A stretch of DNA of 64,000 nucleotides. Origin: Blastobasis lacticolella (lineage: Eukaryota > Arthropoda > Insecta > Lepidoptera > Blastobasidae). The stretch lies in the NCBI GenBank assembly GCA_905147135.1, contig LR990046.1, forward strand, positions 13,732,501 to 13,796,500, written 5' to 3'. Below, one piece after another: positions 47,851-59,578 of this stretch (position 1 is its first letter; every line of letters begins with the position of its first letter). The notes below the pieces were generated by a model. It worked only from the letters and a program-made list of their open reading frames with translations, made no database searches and had not been told where the DNA came from. A program made the position numbers and the translations under genes.

Positions 47851-49049
47851 TATAGCACAGTTACTAAGACTACTAGACGTAGAGAACTAGAGTAAGAACA
47901 GTAGATATACTATAAGTTCTAGACTGCTAGACTTTATTATTATATTCTAGACAAGTAGGTAACTATCTGTTGCAGCCTTCCTTTCGCGACCCACGCCACC
48001 GCTCTCCTCATTTGAATGGAATCTCCTGCTGCATACACTTGCTTCCTTACAACGCCCATGCACTAAGTCACTTCCTTTGTTATGATATCACTACGCGAGG
48101 CTGAGTTGTGTGAATATTTGTTAGGTGGGTCGTCAATTTGGAGTTGAATTCGCAATTTAAACGTTATTTTTGTTGTTCATTAGTTAATTAGACGCAGAGG
48201 ATTTATAGCAGTCACGGCTTTATGATTTATAGGAAAATTGCTTTGAGACGTGGTTTCTTGAAGCTTTTCGAATTGAATCCTTGTCTGTTATAGGTACAAT
48301 GATTAGAGGTTTAGGTACAATGGTTTAAATTCGATATTGCGGCTACTCCAATCGGCTTTGTGTCAATTATCCTTAAATTGGGGACGAATAGCCAGCCCCT
48401 GAATTCATAATGTCAATACCGCCCCACGCAAACCCTGCTCTGATAATAATAATAAAGCCATCCTATGCAAATAGCTACGTACGTGTTACTTTAATATGTA
48501 TACCTAAATACGTTTGGTTGCCTAAAATTAAAAGCGTCCGCAATTAATTGGAAAGGAATATGGGATTACCAAAATTATTCACGGGAAAAAGGCGTGACGA
48601 TACGTATTATGTAGGTAGCTATGTATTATTTACCTGAGGTAAGCCTAAAGTACTCCTTATACCCGACTAAAGTTAGATTGACATACAATTGTAATTAAAA
48701 CTATTATGAACATTATGATGTATGAATGCGGAGCGCTATAGTCGTAGGTCATCCTTAGTCTATACCTACGACTATATCGCTTAGTCTTTATTGATATTTG
48801 AACAATACCCAGCCAAGCGAGACGTTACGCAATCCACTGATTTGGTGGAGGTTATCACAATATCTCTCAAATTCCCAAAACGCTATCAATAAACCTGAAC
48901 GCACTTTCCTATAATAGTAGAGCAGATCCTGGCAAAAAGAAAAACTCGATCTACTGCCTGTATTACGTGGTAAGTAGCTAGAGATAGACAAGACAAAGTG
49001 TACCTACTCTAATTTTATATTGTATGCCTAAAGGTAGACCACAGCGCTC

Positions 49050-49134
49050 TAGTCTCTACTTATACAGACCTTTATAAGACCTGCATTTAACGTATAACCT
49101 GTGTGTCACAATAAACATATTTGATTTGATTTGA
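49050..49134 (+). mobile_element. non-LTR 3' tail fragment
   Basis: GTGTGTCACAATAAACATATT is followed by TTGATTTGATTTGA, the poly-adenylation-like end and microsatellite tail of a retroelement. Only about 80 bp are recognisable. Confidence 0.4.
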
Positions 49135-50230
49135 GAAGGCGAGCGCTCTCGTGGATGCGAGCAGTTCAAAAGTAGGGACCCACATCTTAGACATAGACAC
49201 ACATCACCCCCTTCGACCGTTTACGACTCCGCAGTTTCTGGTTTCAATCGAAGACTTTTTCGTCCTTGTACGAAACCAGCTGCGATAAAAGACACATCAA
49301 GTATTTATTTATTTACTAAGTGGAGTACCAGCAGCTATATAAAACATAATAAACATCATTTTAGAACCAACAAGCCAATTACAGATCCTCACTAGTAACC
49401 ACATGCAGTTAAATTTTAAATATACTTATAGACAAGCATGGCCTAAGCGCCTGATTGTTTCGATTATGCTGACTTACGTATTATACTCAACCCACGTGCA
49501 GCAGTGTCGTTAGAATTGATAACTATTTCTCAATGAAGCTGTGAGACGTTGCACAATCCGGGGGCGATAAGCCGCGTACGCGCCGCTGACTGATAAGTTT
49601 GCGCCACAGGGTAGGCACGTGGAAGCACTTGTTTCACACTAATATAATACTTATTCATATACCTTTTCGTAGTAAAAAATTTAGTGATTATGGTCAAGAT
49701 AAATTAGTATACATAACCTTATTATAGTGGGCAATAAGCTATAAGTAACAAGTATGTCATAAGCTGAACTGCACGAGCACAAGATTAAGTATGCCCGCGA
49801 CATAGCCCGCGAGGCAAAAGCGTTTGTTTCCTTCGCTCAATACTAAGATGAAATAAACAGCAGTATCTATGTCGCGCCATTTCTTGTCTTGTCGCGCAAG
49901 AGCACACTTGTGCTATCCGTGCTTGGTTTCGATAAAACTTTTGTCACTTGTTGAAGACTGCCAGAAAAGAAAGTTGGGAGAGACAAAGAGACGCGTAAAG
50001 TCGCGTTGGTGACGGTTTAAGCCTTACAAAAATTAACTTCACCCACGGGCTATAAATGAGACAGTTTGTAAGGATGGTTGGATGGTTGTTACTTCTTCAC
50101 GTAAAAACATATGAACAGATTTTGATCAAATTTAGCAGTAATATAGAATTACATTATTCATTTGTCGCATTTTTTGTTATTGCCCAGAATAGCACATTAT
50201 ACAAAGTCGCGGGCAACAGCTATATGGTCT

Positions 50231-50578
50231 TGGCGTTAATTTCCGTTTGTGCTCTCGCGCACGAGGGCCTGCGGTCCGCCTTGACTATGACCCAGGATTT
50301 GGCAGGTGAGATAATTACAGTGGTGCGACTGCCATCTGACCTCCGTGACCCTGTTACCAGAGAAACCTGACCAGATTGAATCAAGGGTACACATTCAGTC
50401 GCTTAAATGTGCAGGTATCATCACGATGTATTCCCTCACTGTAAGAGCATCTGTTCGTATTAAACTAATGTACATAGCTCAGAAAAAAGTTATTGGTACA
50501 TGGCCGCAGTGGGATTCGAACCCGGTATCTCTAGCGTACGAGTTGAATACCTTAACCACTCGGCCACCGACGCTCCGC
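50231..50578 (-). mobile_element. tRNA-derived SINE (family C, class II tRNA-like head)
   Basis: On the minus strand the head reads GTCGGTGGCCGAGTGGTTAA, an A box like tRNA-Ser or tRNA-Leu, then B box GGGTTCGAATCCC. The body runs through GGTCACGGAGGTCAGATGGC and ends near CTCGCGCACGAGGG. Relatives are at 47162-47458, 51843-52115 and 55023-55135. Confidence 0.8.
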
Positions 50579-50939
50579 TAGTATTATAACATATTTAAGT
50601 CAAAATATTAACTACCAGCCCTGTGCGCCTGCGCAGGTATGCGGGGCAACGCACTTTATCACCGCGCGGCGCTATCACGCTATCTCTGCGTTCGGTTCAT
50701 TGAGCAACGCGGACTGCAATCTACAATCAACGCGCTATGACATAATTGTTAATACGAAGCTACATGTTTTGGTCGACTGGAAGTTGTTAAACATTTTGCG
50801 ATACAAATACTACGTTATCTTTTTTGTATATTTATGGGGGGAACTGAAGCAGGTCACCTGATGGTATCACTGCCGCCCATGGATATTCGAAACTCCATGG
50901 GTGTCGCGAATGCGAGGACTGGCTTACTCTTGGTGGTTT

Positions 50940-51175
50940 TTCTTAATTTGTTTTAGACCTTTATACTAAATCGAGCGCGGTCTGGCTCTGCCTGGCATTG
51001 TTGGGCACGGTCCAGTCGTGGTTGGCATGGGGTTGGTTTGCTGCGGCCATAGGGCGGTCAGCGTGTCACTGTGTGTTTCCTTCCTACTTTCCTAACCCCC
51101 TCCTTTTGACGATTGAAAGAGATATTTAATGTCCTAATCAATAAAGAAATTTTGAATTTGAATTGAATTTGATTT
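50940..51175 (+). mobile_element. 3' end of a non-LTR retrotransposon with TTGAA-type tail
   Basis: A GC-rich block with GCCTGGCATTGTTGGGCACGG and GGCGGTCAGCGTGTCACTG is followed by AATCAATAAAG and a TTTGAATTTGAATTGAATTTG tail, the usual 3' structure of jockey-like elements. Confidence 0.55.
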
Positions 51176-51842
51176 TGCGGTGTCGGCGAGACAGGTGGAG
51201 ACTAGTTTAGGCTTCAATAACGATGATATATGACGCTTATTTCTGTTTACCCAATATTCAATGTAATATAAATTTAAATATAAATAATATATATAAAAAG
51301 AACTTACGGTTTAATTTCAAGCCAGTTATTTTAATTTGTTTTAAATGTTTATTTCTTATAATTTTACTTTTCCGAAACTGTATCTAATATTGTTATCCCA
51401 CACCCCTTCGGCCTTCTACGAAACCAATTTCGTAAGCAGTTACGAACGACTCCTTATTTGTATTTCTACGTAACCAGTTACACAGTAGGTAATAAATACC
51501 TTTATAAGATCAACTAGTTCTGGTATAATTGGTCTAACGTTACGGACATTCGATGAAACTTTTGTGCTGGATACAGATTTTACCGTTAGACTAAAAAAAC
51601 GGTTCGTAGGTTCTACTATACCAAAATGCCCACTCAACCGATAAGTCCACTATACAGAAAAGCTCATTTTACTGATGCAATACTACGTAGGAGTAACAGT
51701 GTAATCGCTTGACAACAACTTTATGAGCATAATAGTGTCACTTTGGACCAATTACGTTCGAGCGGAGGTCGCGATCTTTGGCGCGTAGGTTTCGCAACTC
51801 ATTTTCATTCATTCACTGGTCTCAGAACGTGTTAATACTTTG

Positions 51843-52115
51843 AGGTTAATGTCCCAGTTGTGCTCTCGCGCGCGAGGGCCCGGGGTCCGCCTTGACCATG
51901 ATCCAGGATTTGGCAGATCAGGTAATTATAGTGGAGCGACTGCCATCTGACCTTCGTGATCCTGTTAACACTTGACCACATTGGATCATGGTTCCACTAT
52001 AATTACCATTGTTGTATATACCCATGGTTAATTTAAAACATTCCGGCGACTGAATGTGCAGGTTTCATCATGATGTTCCCTGACCGTTAGACCGCATCGG
52101 TTAGTATTCAACTAA
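51843..52115 (-). mobile_element. SINE family C, partial copy
   Basis: It shares the body with the copy at 50231-50578: GTGCTCTCGCGCGCGAGGG, GGATTTGGCAGATCAGGTAA, GACTGCCATCTGACCT and CGACTGAATGTGCAGG. The tRNA-like head is missing. Confidence 0.7.
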
Positions 52116-52211
52116 AGAGTGTGTCTCGCTTACTTTAATGTAAATCGAAGCTAGCTGTTTGCAAGTTTGGTTTTGTTCTTAGCTTGCATGACGTTACGTT
52201 GATTCAGCGAT

Positions 52212-52420
52212 CACAATCATCATTATCAACAGCCTCTACCAGCCCACTGCTGGACTTCCACATTTGTAAGGGTTGGAGAACGCAGTGTTGAAAACACGCG
52301 ATAGAAAACGCAGCTGCCCATATTCTGGTATACCTACGGAGATTTCCATTAAAACATTAGTTGCCTTGTGCCCTTTAGTGAAAGGCCTTGCTGCTGTGTC
52401 TACCGGACATCACACGGCCT
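52212..52420 (-). mobile_element. retroposon family A, degraded copy
   Basis: It keeps the CAT-rich end, the CCCACTGCTGGACTT block, CGCAGTGTTG, GCTGCCCAT and the CCGGACATCACACGGCC end, with many substitutions and internal loss. Confidence 0.6.
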
Positions 52421-52511
52421 AATAATGATCGAAACAATGGAAAAAGCCCTGTATAATACAGTACTATAATATAGTATAAGATGTATATTCGTTAAAAATG
52501 TGTGTTAATTT

Positions 52512-52640
52512 AGTATCATCATCGGCCTATATTAGTCCACTGCTGTACATAGCCTCCCCCAATTGGCGCCAATGCACTCTGTCCACGGCTTGCCGCCTCT
52601 AGCTACGATCCGCAGTCTTTCGCAAATCGTCACTACACCA
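52512..52640 (-). repeat. CAT-tailed repeat
   Basis: ATCATCATCGGCCTATATTAG and CCACTGCTGTACATAGCC mark the 3' end of a common short repeat. It runs into a partial copy of the 8158-8336 MITE. Confidence 0.5.
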
Positions 52641-53001
52641 GCGGCCGCATCGCCTATCTCCGATAGTATGCCACCATGTTGATTTAATTGAGTAGGGACC
52701 AATAGTATCAAGGTAAAGCCAGTCGGATGGCGTCTAAGGCCCAAGTTATATCAAGCGTGTGCTGTCAACAAATGTCACTTCAAAATTGTATGAATTTCTA
52801 ATGCGCGCGCCTAGGATATCTAGGATACTTGGGGATGTACCGAGTCGCAGTCTCAACTCAAGAACTCGTTTACCCCACAGCAGCCAAGAACAGCAAACCA
52901 CTTCAGCGTGACAATTCTGTAACTCTGGTTCTCTGACGGATTCGTATTTTTAAATTCATGTAAAAGCTAAATTGACAACTAACAACCACGTTCCTGTGTT
53001 C

Positions 53002-53038
53002 CCGTTTCTGGTAACGTAACCTGCGTTACCAGAAACGG
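53002..53038. repeat. 15-bp perfect hairpin arms
   Basis: CCGTTTCTGGTAACG and CGTTACCAGAAACGG are separated by 7 nt. No gene is near. Confidence 0.7.
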
Positions 53039-53456
53039 TGTAAGCGCGCACTTAATCTTTGACACCTAATTAGGTATTCCGGGCTCCAATTAGCCTCAGG
53101 CCGCGCTTTGATCTCCCTCGTCAGTTATTTACAAAAGCTTTTGACGGTTTACATTTGATCCTAACAAACACTTTGTTAGCCCTAAGGTCGGATAACCTGA
53201 CCCCGAAGCAAACAATTTCGGGATTTTCAGAGAGTCTAAAATGAAGCTGGTGTCAACTTTAAATTGATTGTGAAGTATAATTCGATACGCAGCGGAGGTA
53301 CTTTCAAAATAAAATGTGATGATTTCACATACTTATTATAATTATTTTTTATTATTCTCAGTGATAAACAAACAGATAGCCCACCTAACGGTAAGTGGTA
53401 ACATCTACAAATCATACATTTAGGTTGCAGGTAACAAAAATGCAGAACCGCATGAA

Positions 53457-53563
53457 AGACTAAGATGAAATGCCTCATGCATGTTATTACACGTAAATTC
53501 TATAACTACTTATTTATAGAATTTACGTGTACATGCATGAGGTATTTCATCTTAGTCTATTAC
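53457..53563. repeat. inverted duplication at the end of an interspersed repeat
   Basis: GACTAAGATGAAATGCCTCA and its reverse complement (one mismatch) bracket CATGCATGT and ACACGTAAATTCTATAA arms of about 45 bp, with a short ACTACTTATT centre. The left arm overlaps the end of a repeat also seen at 7480-7745 and 46230-46505. Confidence 0.8.
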
Positions 53564-54069
53564 TCGTACTATTACATCGTATCCATTACTGTATTTATTT
53601 TATTATAACGTTCAACCTATTTATTTAAACCTTATCATTAAAAATGTGAATAAAAGCTTGTTGCCGACATTAAAGGAACACCGACACCACTATCTCAGTT
53701 AAACTGTATCTACTAAATGGGACATAAAAGGGCCTTTCACTGCTTTAAGATAACTCTCGGCAAATAAGCATTGGAAAACTTCTGAAAGAACAAGAAACAT
53801 CAATCAGGCCGCCCCTTCTGATATATTATATAGCCCTTTATAGAACTCATAAATCCTCGCTACTACCGTGGCTGTTCAAGATGGACACTGTAGCTGATGG
53901 CTATGTTTTCTCATTCTCTTAAGCAGGTTATTTCATTGAAATCTAACCTATTTCGCACCGAATTTTTCATTGACACCACAAAATATCAAATACTATGGTG
54001 ACACTATAGTTAAAACAACTTAGTGCCATTAAAATTTATTTCAAAGTCTTTACTAGGGGTTATAGGGCC

Positions 54070-54308
54070 GTGACAGTAAGTCCGCACAAAGGACAAACAT
54101 GCCTATCTGCCACGCAGAGGTCCCGGGTTCGATTCCCGGCCGAGCAGAAATTGAAATGATGTATTTTAATTTTTTTACGGGTCCGGGTCAGTTATGTGTT
54201 TAATAAGTATGTATTTTAAAAAAGTATATAAGTAGTTTATCAGTTATCTAGCATCCATAACACAAGCTTAGCTTACTTTGGGGCTAGATGGTGCTGTGTG
54301 AATTGTCC
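54070..54308 (+). mobile_element. tRNA-derived SINE (family B)
   Basis: The best-preserved tRNA-like part of the three reads ATCTGCCACGCAGAGG then CCCGGGTTCGATTCCCGG, with GCC in the anticodon position. The 5' third of the tRNA region is diverged. The body ends GGGGCTAGATGGTGCTGTG. Confidence 0.8.
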
Positions 54309-54824
54309 AAGCATTTTTATTTATTTATCGAGTCCATGTGCGGAAAAGGGAGCTCATAATCTAAAATAATGGAAAAAAGTACTATAGTCACAGTTAATAT
54401 ATTATTATACTATGTTGTTTGTTGGCATAGGCTCAACATTCATGGCACCCTATATACAATACAAATTATGAACGGTCGTACCTGAGAGTTAGAACAATAC
54501 GCTGCTACGAATCCCGGACTTAAGAGAGGATAGTAGTAATTCATCTGTCTTTTACCTTTCGTTAATAAACCTAATAAGCACTCTAACTGCATTTAGTTAG
54601 CTTAGTTAGTTACTAAGTAGTTCACGACGTTCTCATCCCAGTAGCATAATTAAATTTAGTTACCCTCATTTCTGCTCCAAATTGAACTGAGTACGTGTTA
54701 GCTATCCTAACAGTCTTCTTTGATCTTACACGAGGCTTCTGGCGCTCGGTTTATTGCTTCGGTGACCTTAACGTTGTATTCCCTTATTTTGTCTAGCCTT
54801 TATTATGAAAGAATATGGGTCACG

Positions 54825-54950
54825 TACAGAAGACCCGACCTATCCAAAACCGGTATAAAAGGAGCTAGCTTTGCTATGCGCGTCTATAGAGACGCCTAGC
54901 TCATCTTATATTGGAATTTGTAGGTCTTCTGTACTAGTACGCGTCCCTTA
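54825..54950. mobile_element. small foldback element
   Basis: TACAGAAGACC near the left end and GGTCTTCTGTA near the right end are inverted, with GAGCTAGC/CTAGCTC and GCGTCTATAGAGACGC inside. It is roughly 120 bp and non-coding. Confidence 0.55.
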
Positions 54951-55022
54951 GGAATGCGTAACATTTAGATAGAGAGTGATGCCATCATCATCTCCGAGCC
55001 CTTATTCCATAAAAATAATCAT

Positions 55023-55135
55023 TTTGGCGTTAATATCCCGGTTGTGCTCTCGCGCACGACAGCCTGGGGTCCGATTTAATTAGAGTGGAGCGACTGCCAT
55101 CTGACCTCCGTGTTCTGCTACCAGAGGATCTCTTC
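55023..55135 (-). mobile_element. SINE family C, short 3' fragment
   Basis: It carries GTGCTCTCGCGCACGA, GAGTGGAGCGACTGCCATC and TGACCTCCGTG, the 3' portion of the family body. Confidence 0.65.
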
Positions 55136-55647
55136 ATCTCAAGAAAAGAAATAGGCCACAACATAAAAGCCTTGTGAATTTCACACTCATTCTGGAATAT
55201 GTTATATTTTTGATGTACGCTATTTTCTATCCAGATCATCGACCAGGTCTCCTTCAAGAAATACGAATGTAATCATGAGACAACAAATAATGGTACAAAA
55301 ACAGGAAATGTATCCTTATACGTTACGAGTTCCTCAGGGAAGGGCGGGAAGCGCTTCCTTCCTGCAACACACTCCAGTTATTTATAGCAATGAATGACTG
55401 TCAAAATGTCCCCCAAAGCTTACATTAGCCATAAAGCGTTTGGTGAAAAACACAAGACATTGTTTGTAGACATAGGATAGCTTTCAACTTATCTACGACG
55501 AAGAACGGTAAGATTTTACGGTTATGCGTTTAGGTACTTTTACGACATCATGAAAATAGCGTGCAATGGTAGGAAAATTTTCTTTCATTTTCGTCTTACT
55601 TAACTAGGTTTTGTGTCTGATATTTTATCAGCTTTCGTGTCAATGTC

Positions 55648-56050
55648 GTAGCTATGTCGCAGCCAAATGGTTAAATTAGCCGGTTAATTAAAAGGCTAGC
55701 TATTTAAGCAGTTATTTAATTGAAAATTGGCCAAATTCATGAACTTTGAAAGAAAAGTCAAATGAACGATATTGCCTCGAGTTTACGGAGCTCTTCCATT
55801 TATTGTCATAATGCTAACCTAAACTAACCGAATAGAAACCTAATGCAAACTGTTATTCTACTTTGAAGTTATTGTGAGTAGGTTAGCATTGGAACAATGT
55901 GTGGAAGAGCTGCGTAAACTCGAGGCAATATCGTTCTTTCAACATCACTTTAAAATCTTATGAAACTGGCAAATTTTCAACTAAATAATTGCTCAAAAAG
56001 CTAGCCGTTTAGTTAACCGGCTAATTTAACCATCCGGCTGCGACAGCTAC
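55648..56050. mobile_element. foldback MITE with long terminal inverted repeats
   Basis: The left arm starts GTAGCTATGTCGCAGCC and the right arm, reversed, GTAGCTGTCGCAGCC. The arms stay similar for well over 150 bp, through TTAAATTAGCCGGTTAA, GGCTAGCT and GATATTGCCTCGAGTTTACG. The whole unit is about 400 bp and codes for nothing. Confidence 0.85.
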
Positions 56051-56064
56051 ATAACCTCGTAACA

Positions 56065-56214
56065 TGAAGTTCTTCAAGAAAGAGTGAAAAGGTTTTTACG
56101 GAGTTGGCAACGAGTGGGTGATGCCCCTGGTATTGCAAACGTCAATAGGCAGCACCTGTTTACCAGTACTTTGGCAGGCCGTAAGCATGTTTGTACCTTA
56201 GTGGTATAAAAAAT
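56065..56214 (+). repeat. TTCTTCAAGAA-family repeat
   Basis: It matches 14374-14526 closely and begins 15 bp after the right end of the foldback MITE at 55648-56050. Confidence 0.7.
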
Positions 56215-56984
56215 AATTCGTACCTGACAAATAAATGCTTTTGATTCCCTCCCTAGCACGAAAAAACAGGCAACACTTTCTGCGTATTGACATTAGCGGT
56301 CATCAAAAAAGGTCACCGGAACATTTCAAAAGATAAAACGACCTTTCCGAAAGAAAGATTTATACATATTTTCACCAAACATCTCGTAAATAACGGACAA
56401 CATTATCATTTTTTTGGGTGTTTAACGTAATTACACGAGAGGAGAGGTATAATTTGGTGCGCATTGATGTTTTTGTGGAAACCGTTTCGCTTGAGATTAA
56501 TGTCGCATTGTTTGAAGACGAGCTTCACTCGAGCCGCCAGGGCGATATTAAGGATCATAATCAGCGTGGCGTAAAAACTAATGGGGCAGTGTACTCGCAA
56601 AATATTCAACTGACAGAAGTGGAAGTAGGTACAACACTGAGAGAGTGTCGGTCGGTGAGGTCTCTTCGCGTCCTAGTCTGCGCAACCACGACCACCTTCC
56701 GACTCCAGACCAGCTCCATGGTATTAAATTAATACATTGTCATCCAAGTACATAGGTATACAAAATTTCAGCTCAATCGGTTACCAACAAATGGTCGCAA
56801 TATGGTTTGAATATTTTGACAGACAACTTACAAACATACATACTTACGGTGCAAGTTAAATAAAAGCTTATAAAAAGGGAAAGTATCTAACGTGCCGTTG
56901 CTATGGAAACTGCTGAAAATTACCTAACTGGCAACAAAACGTCGGAAAACTACCAACCAAGTTTACTTAAACTCACATATGTTC

Positions 56985-57115
56985 TAAACCACTAAACCGA
57001 TTTTAATGAAAGAGCCATCTCGATTAAACTGCCTTTCAAATAAAGAATCGCATCGAAATCGGTCCATCAGTTTGAGAGCTATGATGCCGCAGACACACAG
57101 ATAGATACATACGGC
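56985..57115 (-). repeat. interspersed repeat, inverse copy of 28180-28322
   Basis: On the minus strand it carries ATCGGTTTAGTGG-adjacent and GATCGATTTC-like blocks in the same order as the 28180-28322 copy. It is diverged. Confidence 0.5.
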
Positions 57116-57550
57116 AACGGAGGTCGCCCGACCAATAGGAGACCTCAAAACCGATCGTTGCCAATGAGGAGTTTTCCAGTAGGTATTGATAGTTTGTTTC
57201 AAAAAGCATCAATAGATGGCGCTCCTACAATTTTGGTAATCTTTTTTGAATCTGTATGATGGTGGCAGTGATTTCATGCAGCCAACTAATACTAAACTTA
57301 AAAATATATTGTTTATTAATATAAACATAACTGTTAAAGGTTGAACGAAATGTAAAAAGAAATATTTATAGAAGTTGGCACTATGTTCCATTATTATTAC
57401 AACCTCTAAAATGGTTGGAAACTATTAACAAATACAATATTATTCAATACAACGTACCCAGTGCTTATTCAGTGCTTATCCTGTTTGCTAAGAACCTGAT
57501 GAACCCAGCTCCCAGCCACAGTGTTTCCTTTGGACTATGACATGGGATCG

Positions 57551-57695
57551 TTCAAGAGGTATATTAGAGATCTCTTCAGAGGCGGGCAATGCATTGGTGA
57601 CTCCCCTGGTGTTGCTGATGTCCATAGGCGGCGGTGACCACTTTCCATCAGGTGGCCCGCATGCCTGTTTGTCTGCCGGATAACATAAAAAAAAA
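57551..57695 (+). repeat. TTCTTCAAGAA-family repeat, diverged copy
   Basis: It keeps GGTGACTCCCCTGGTGTTGC, ATGTCCATAGGCGGCGGTGA and CCATCAGGTGGCCCGCATGC, ending in a poly-A run. Confidence 0.65.
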
Positions 57696-59534
57696 ACCTA
57701 TTTCAAGCGATTATCAATTACCAAAATTGTCGGGGCCCCATCTAGTGAGTGGTTAGGAATGCTTTAGATACCTATTGGAAAACTGCTCATTAGAACAGCG
57801 CCTATGACTCCCCTCTTTTTACTAACGCCTCCCTTCCCGTCATTATGATCCTAGTCGCATTGCAGATGGAAGTTTCCCGACTGCGCCGCCAATAAGCGTG
57901 TAACACTCCATAAATAGCCACTGCGATCGGATAAGACGAGGGTCATACATACGATATTATGAAACTTTACGGCCCAAATAGTAATAAATCAAGTCGCGGT
58001 GGTTGACTGAAGTTAAATATTGGATTTGAACGATCTTGCTGACTCTAGCTAGATGTACAACGTTGCCAAATACAAATATTCGATATAAAACTGAGATTGA
58101 TTATTTAAAACTTATGATAATTATCTGTGATTCTAAGTTACTTTAGTAACGATATAACTTTTCAATTGTGATGTGTACCTATTAGTCGGCTGAATGTACC
58201 TAGTCTGGTGTAAAAACATTTCAAACAAGCTTCCGAATTACCTGTCTGGCCATACCCGAGGCGATTACGAACGAAGTTAATGTGTTTCTTTGGAACCACC
58301 CACCTACAGTTTTTTTGGCAATAAACTTCTTTTTTGGTTATATCTCATTGTCAAGTCTCCAATTGTATCTGATTTCCCATCATGTAAATCATTCAGGCTA
58401 CAGATTTAAAATCGTGAATGGGCGCCATTTTCGTCTACAATAATAAATTTATTTTTGACACCACACTAACCCTCCTTCTGTCGGATGAAAAGATAGATGA
58501 AAGATGAGTGAATCAGTGTGTTACTAATCAGTGGGTCTACAAGAAATAAGTTTCCTTCGGGGTCCCACCGGTGGGACAAACTAGTGGGTTCAAGAGAAAA
58601 CGGGGGTTTAGGTGGGTAGGTATATAGAGCGGCGTCAATATTCGATGCTTTGAACATTCGGGACAAAGTGACTCCATAAGTGATTCTTACACTCCAATTC
58701 AATTCGAATTCTTCCGCCTTAAATTTCGGATCCATCAATAGGCTGTTATAGGATTTCGCCTATGTGCGCTGTTCGTTTTGACGCGGCGTTGCTGGGAGCC
58801 CTTTGTTTATAAATAATATAATGTTCATTGGTGACATATAGACACACAAACCTTATGGTGGACAAGGCACACGCCAGAGCATATAGTTTAGGGTCTCCGC
58901 TACGTTTCATATTACCTTTTGCAAAAGACCTTGTTATGAAATCGTATTTTAATAATACAGAAGAAGCAATACCTATGTTAACTCCATTTATTGAAATATA
59001 AAATCAATTTAGTCTACTTCACATTGGAAACTAATAATCTTGTTGAAATCTTTTCATTCGTGTTGAACGTCCTCCTACGACATCGATTTAAAGAATGGGT
59101 TTGATTTAATTTAGTTGTTTTATAGAAGACACAACATGTTTTGACAACATACCAAACACGGCCGCTTGCTCTCTGCTCACCTGGAAAGAACAAAAAAAAA
59201 TCATTAGAAAATTAGTTACTTTTTTCTTTTGTTACCTTAAAAAACCTTCCAAATAAAAATTACAAGATTGCAACTGCAATATGCATAATGTATTAAGTAA
59301 CAAGTGGTAATGGAATACTCCGAAATCATGATAGTAAGGCGATATCGAGGGCCATAATATGTAATCGTATAATTAATTTGGTATTTGTTTACCCAATTTA
59401 ACATAAGTAGGTGTAACAATCGATTACCAAATACAACATTATCGAAACAAATTTTTGTAAGGTATTGAACTGATAAAATACTTTGATATTACATTTCGAG
59501 AACGATTTCAAGATACTACACAGTTTTTGTGCTC

Positions 59535-59543
59535 TATATAAAT
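59535..59543 (+). promoter_or_regulatory. TATA box of the 642-aa secreted protein gene
   Basis: TATATAAAT lies 36 nt before the ATG at 59579. A start about 30 nt downstream would leave a 5' UTR of only around a dozen nt, as in some abundantly expressed insect secretory genes. An out-of-frame ATG at 59566 falls near the predicted start. Confidence 0.5.
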
Positions 59544-59578
59544 AAGTATGTGACTAAGGTTAAAAATGTTTGTACGTC

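Larger units (their letters stand above)
29307..59534. other. gene-poor, repeat-rich interval
   Basis: No coding exon could be supported here on either strand. The missing 5' exon(s) of the PP2A B'' gene could lie here but no FLARGCDFVLPSRFKKRL-like leader was spotted. Stretches without recognised elements include 29.9-33.5 kb, 35.5-36.8 kb, 39.6-40.2 kb, 43.6-45.4 kb, 45.6-46.2 kb, 48.0-49.0 kb and 57.8-59.5 kb. Confidence 0.55.

Noticed and set aside
50515..50580. A tRNA-Ser or tRNA-Leu gene
   Set aside because: The sequence runs into the shared SINE body and lacks a matching acceptor stem; relatives lie at 47.2, 51.8 and 55.0 kb.
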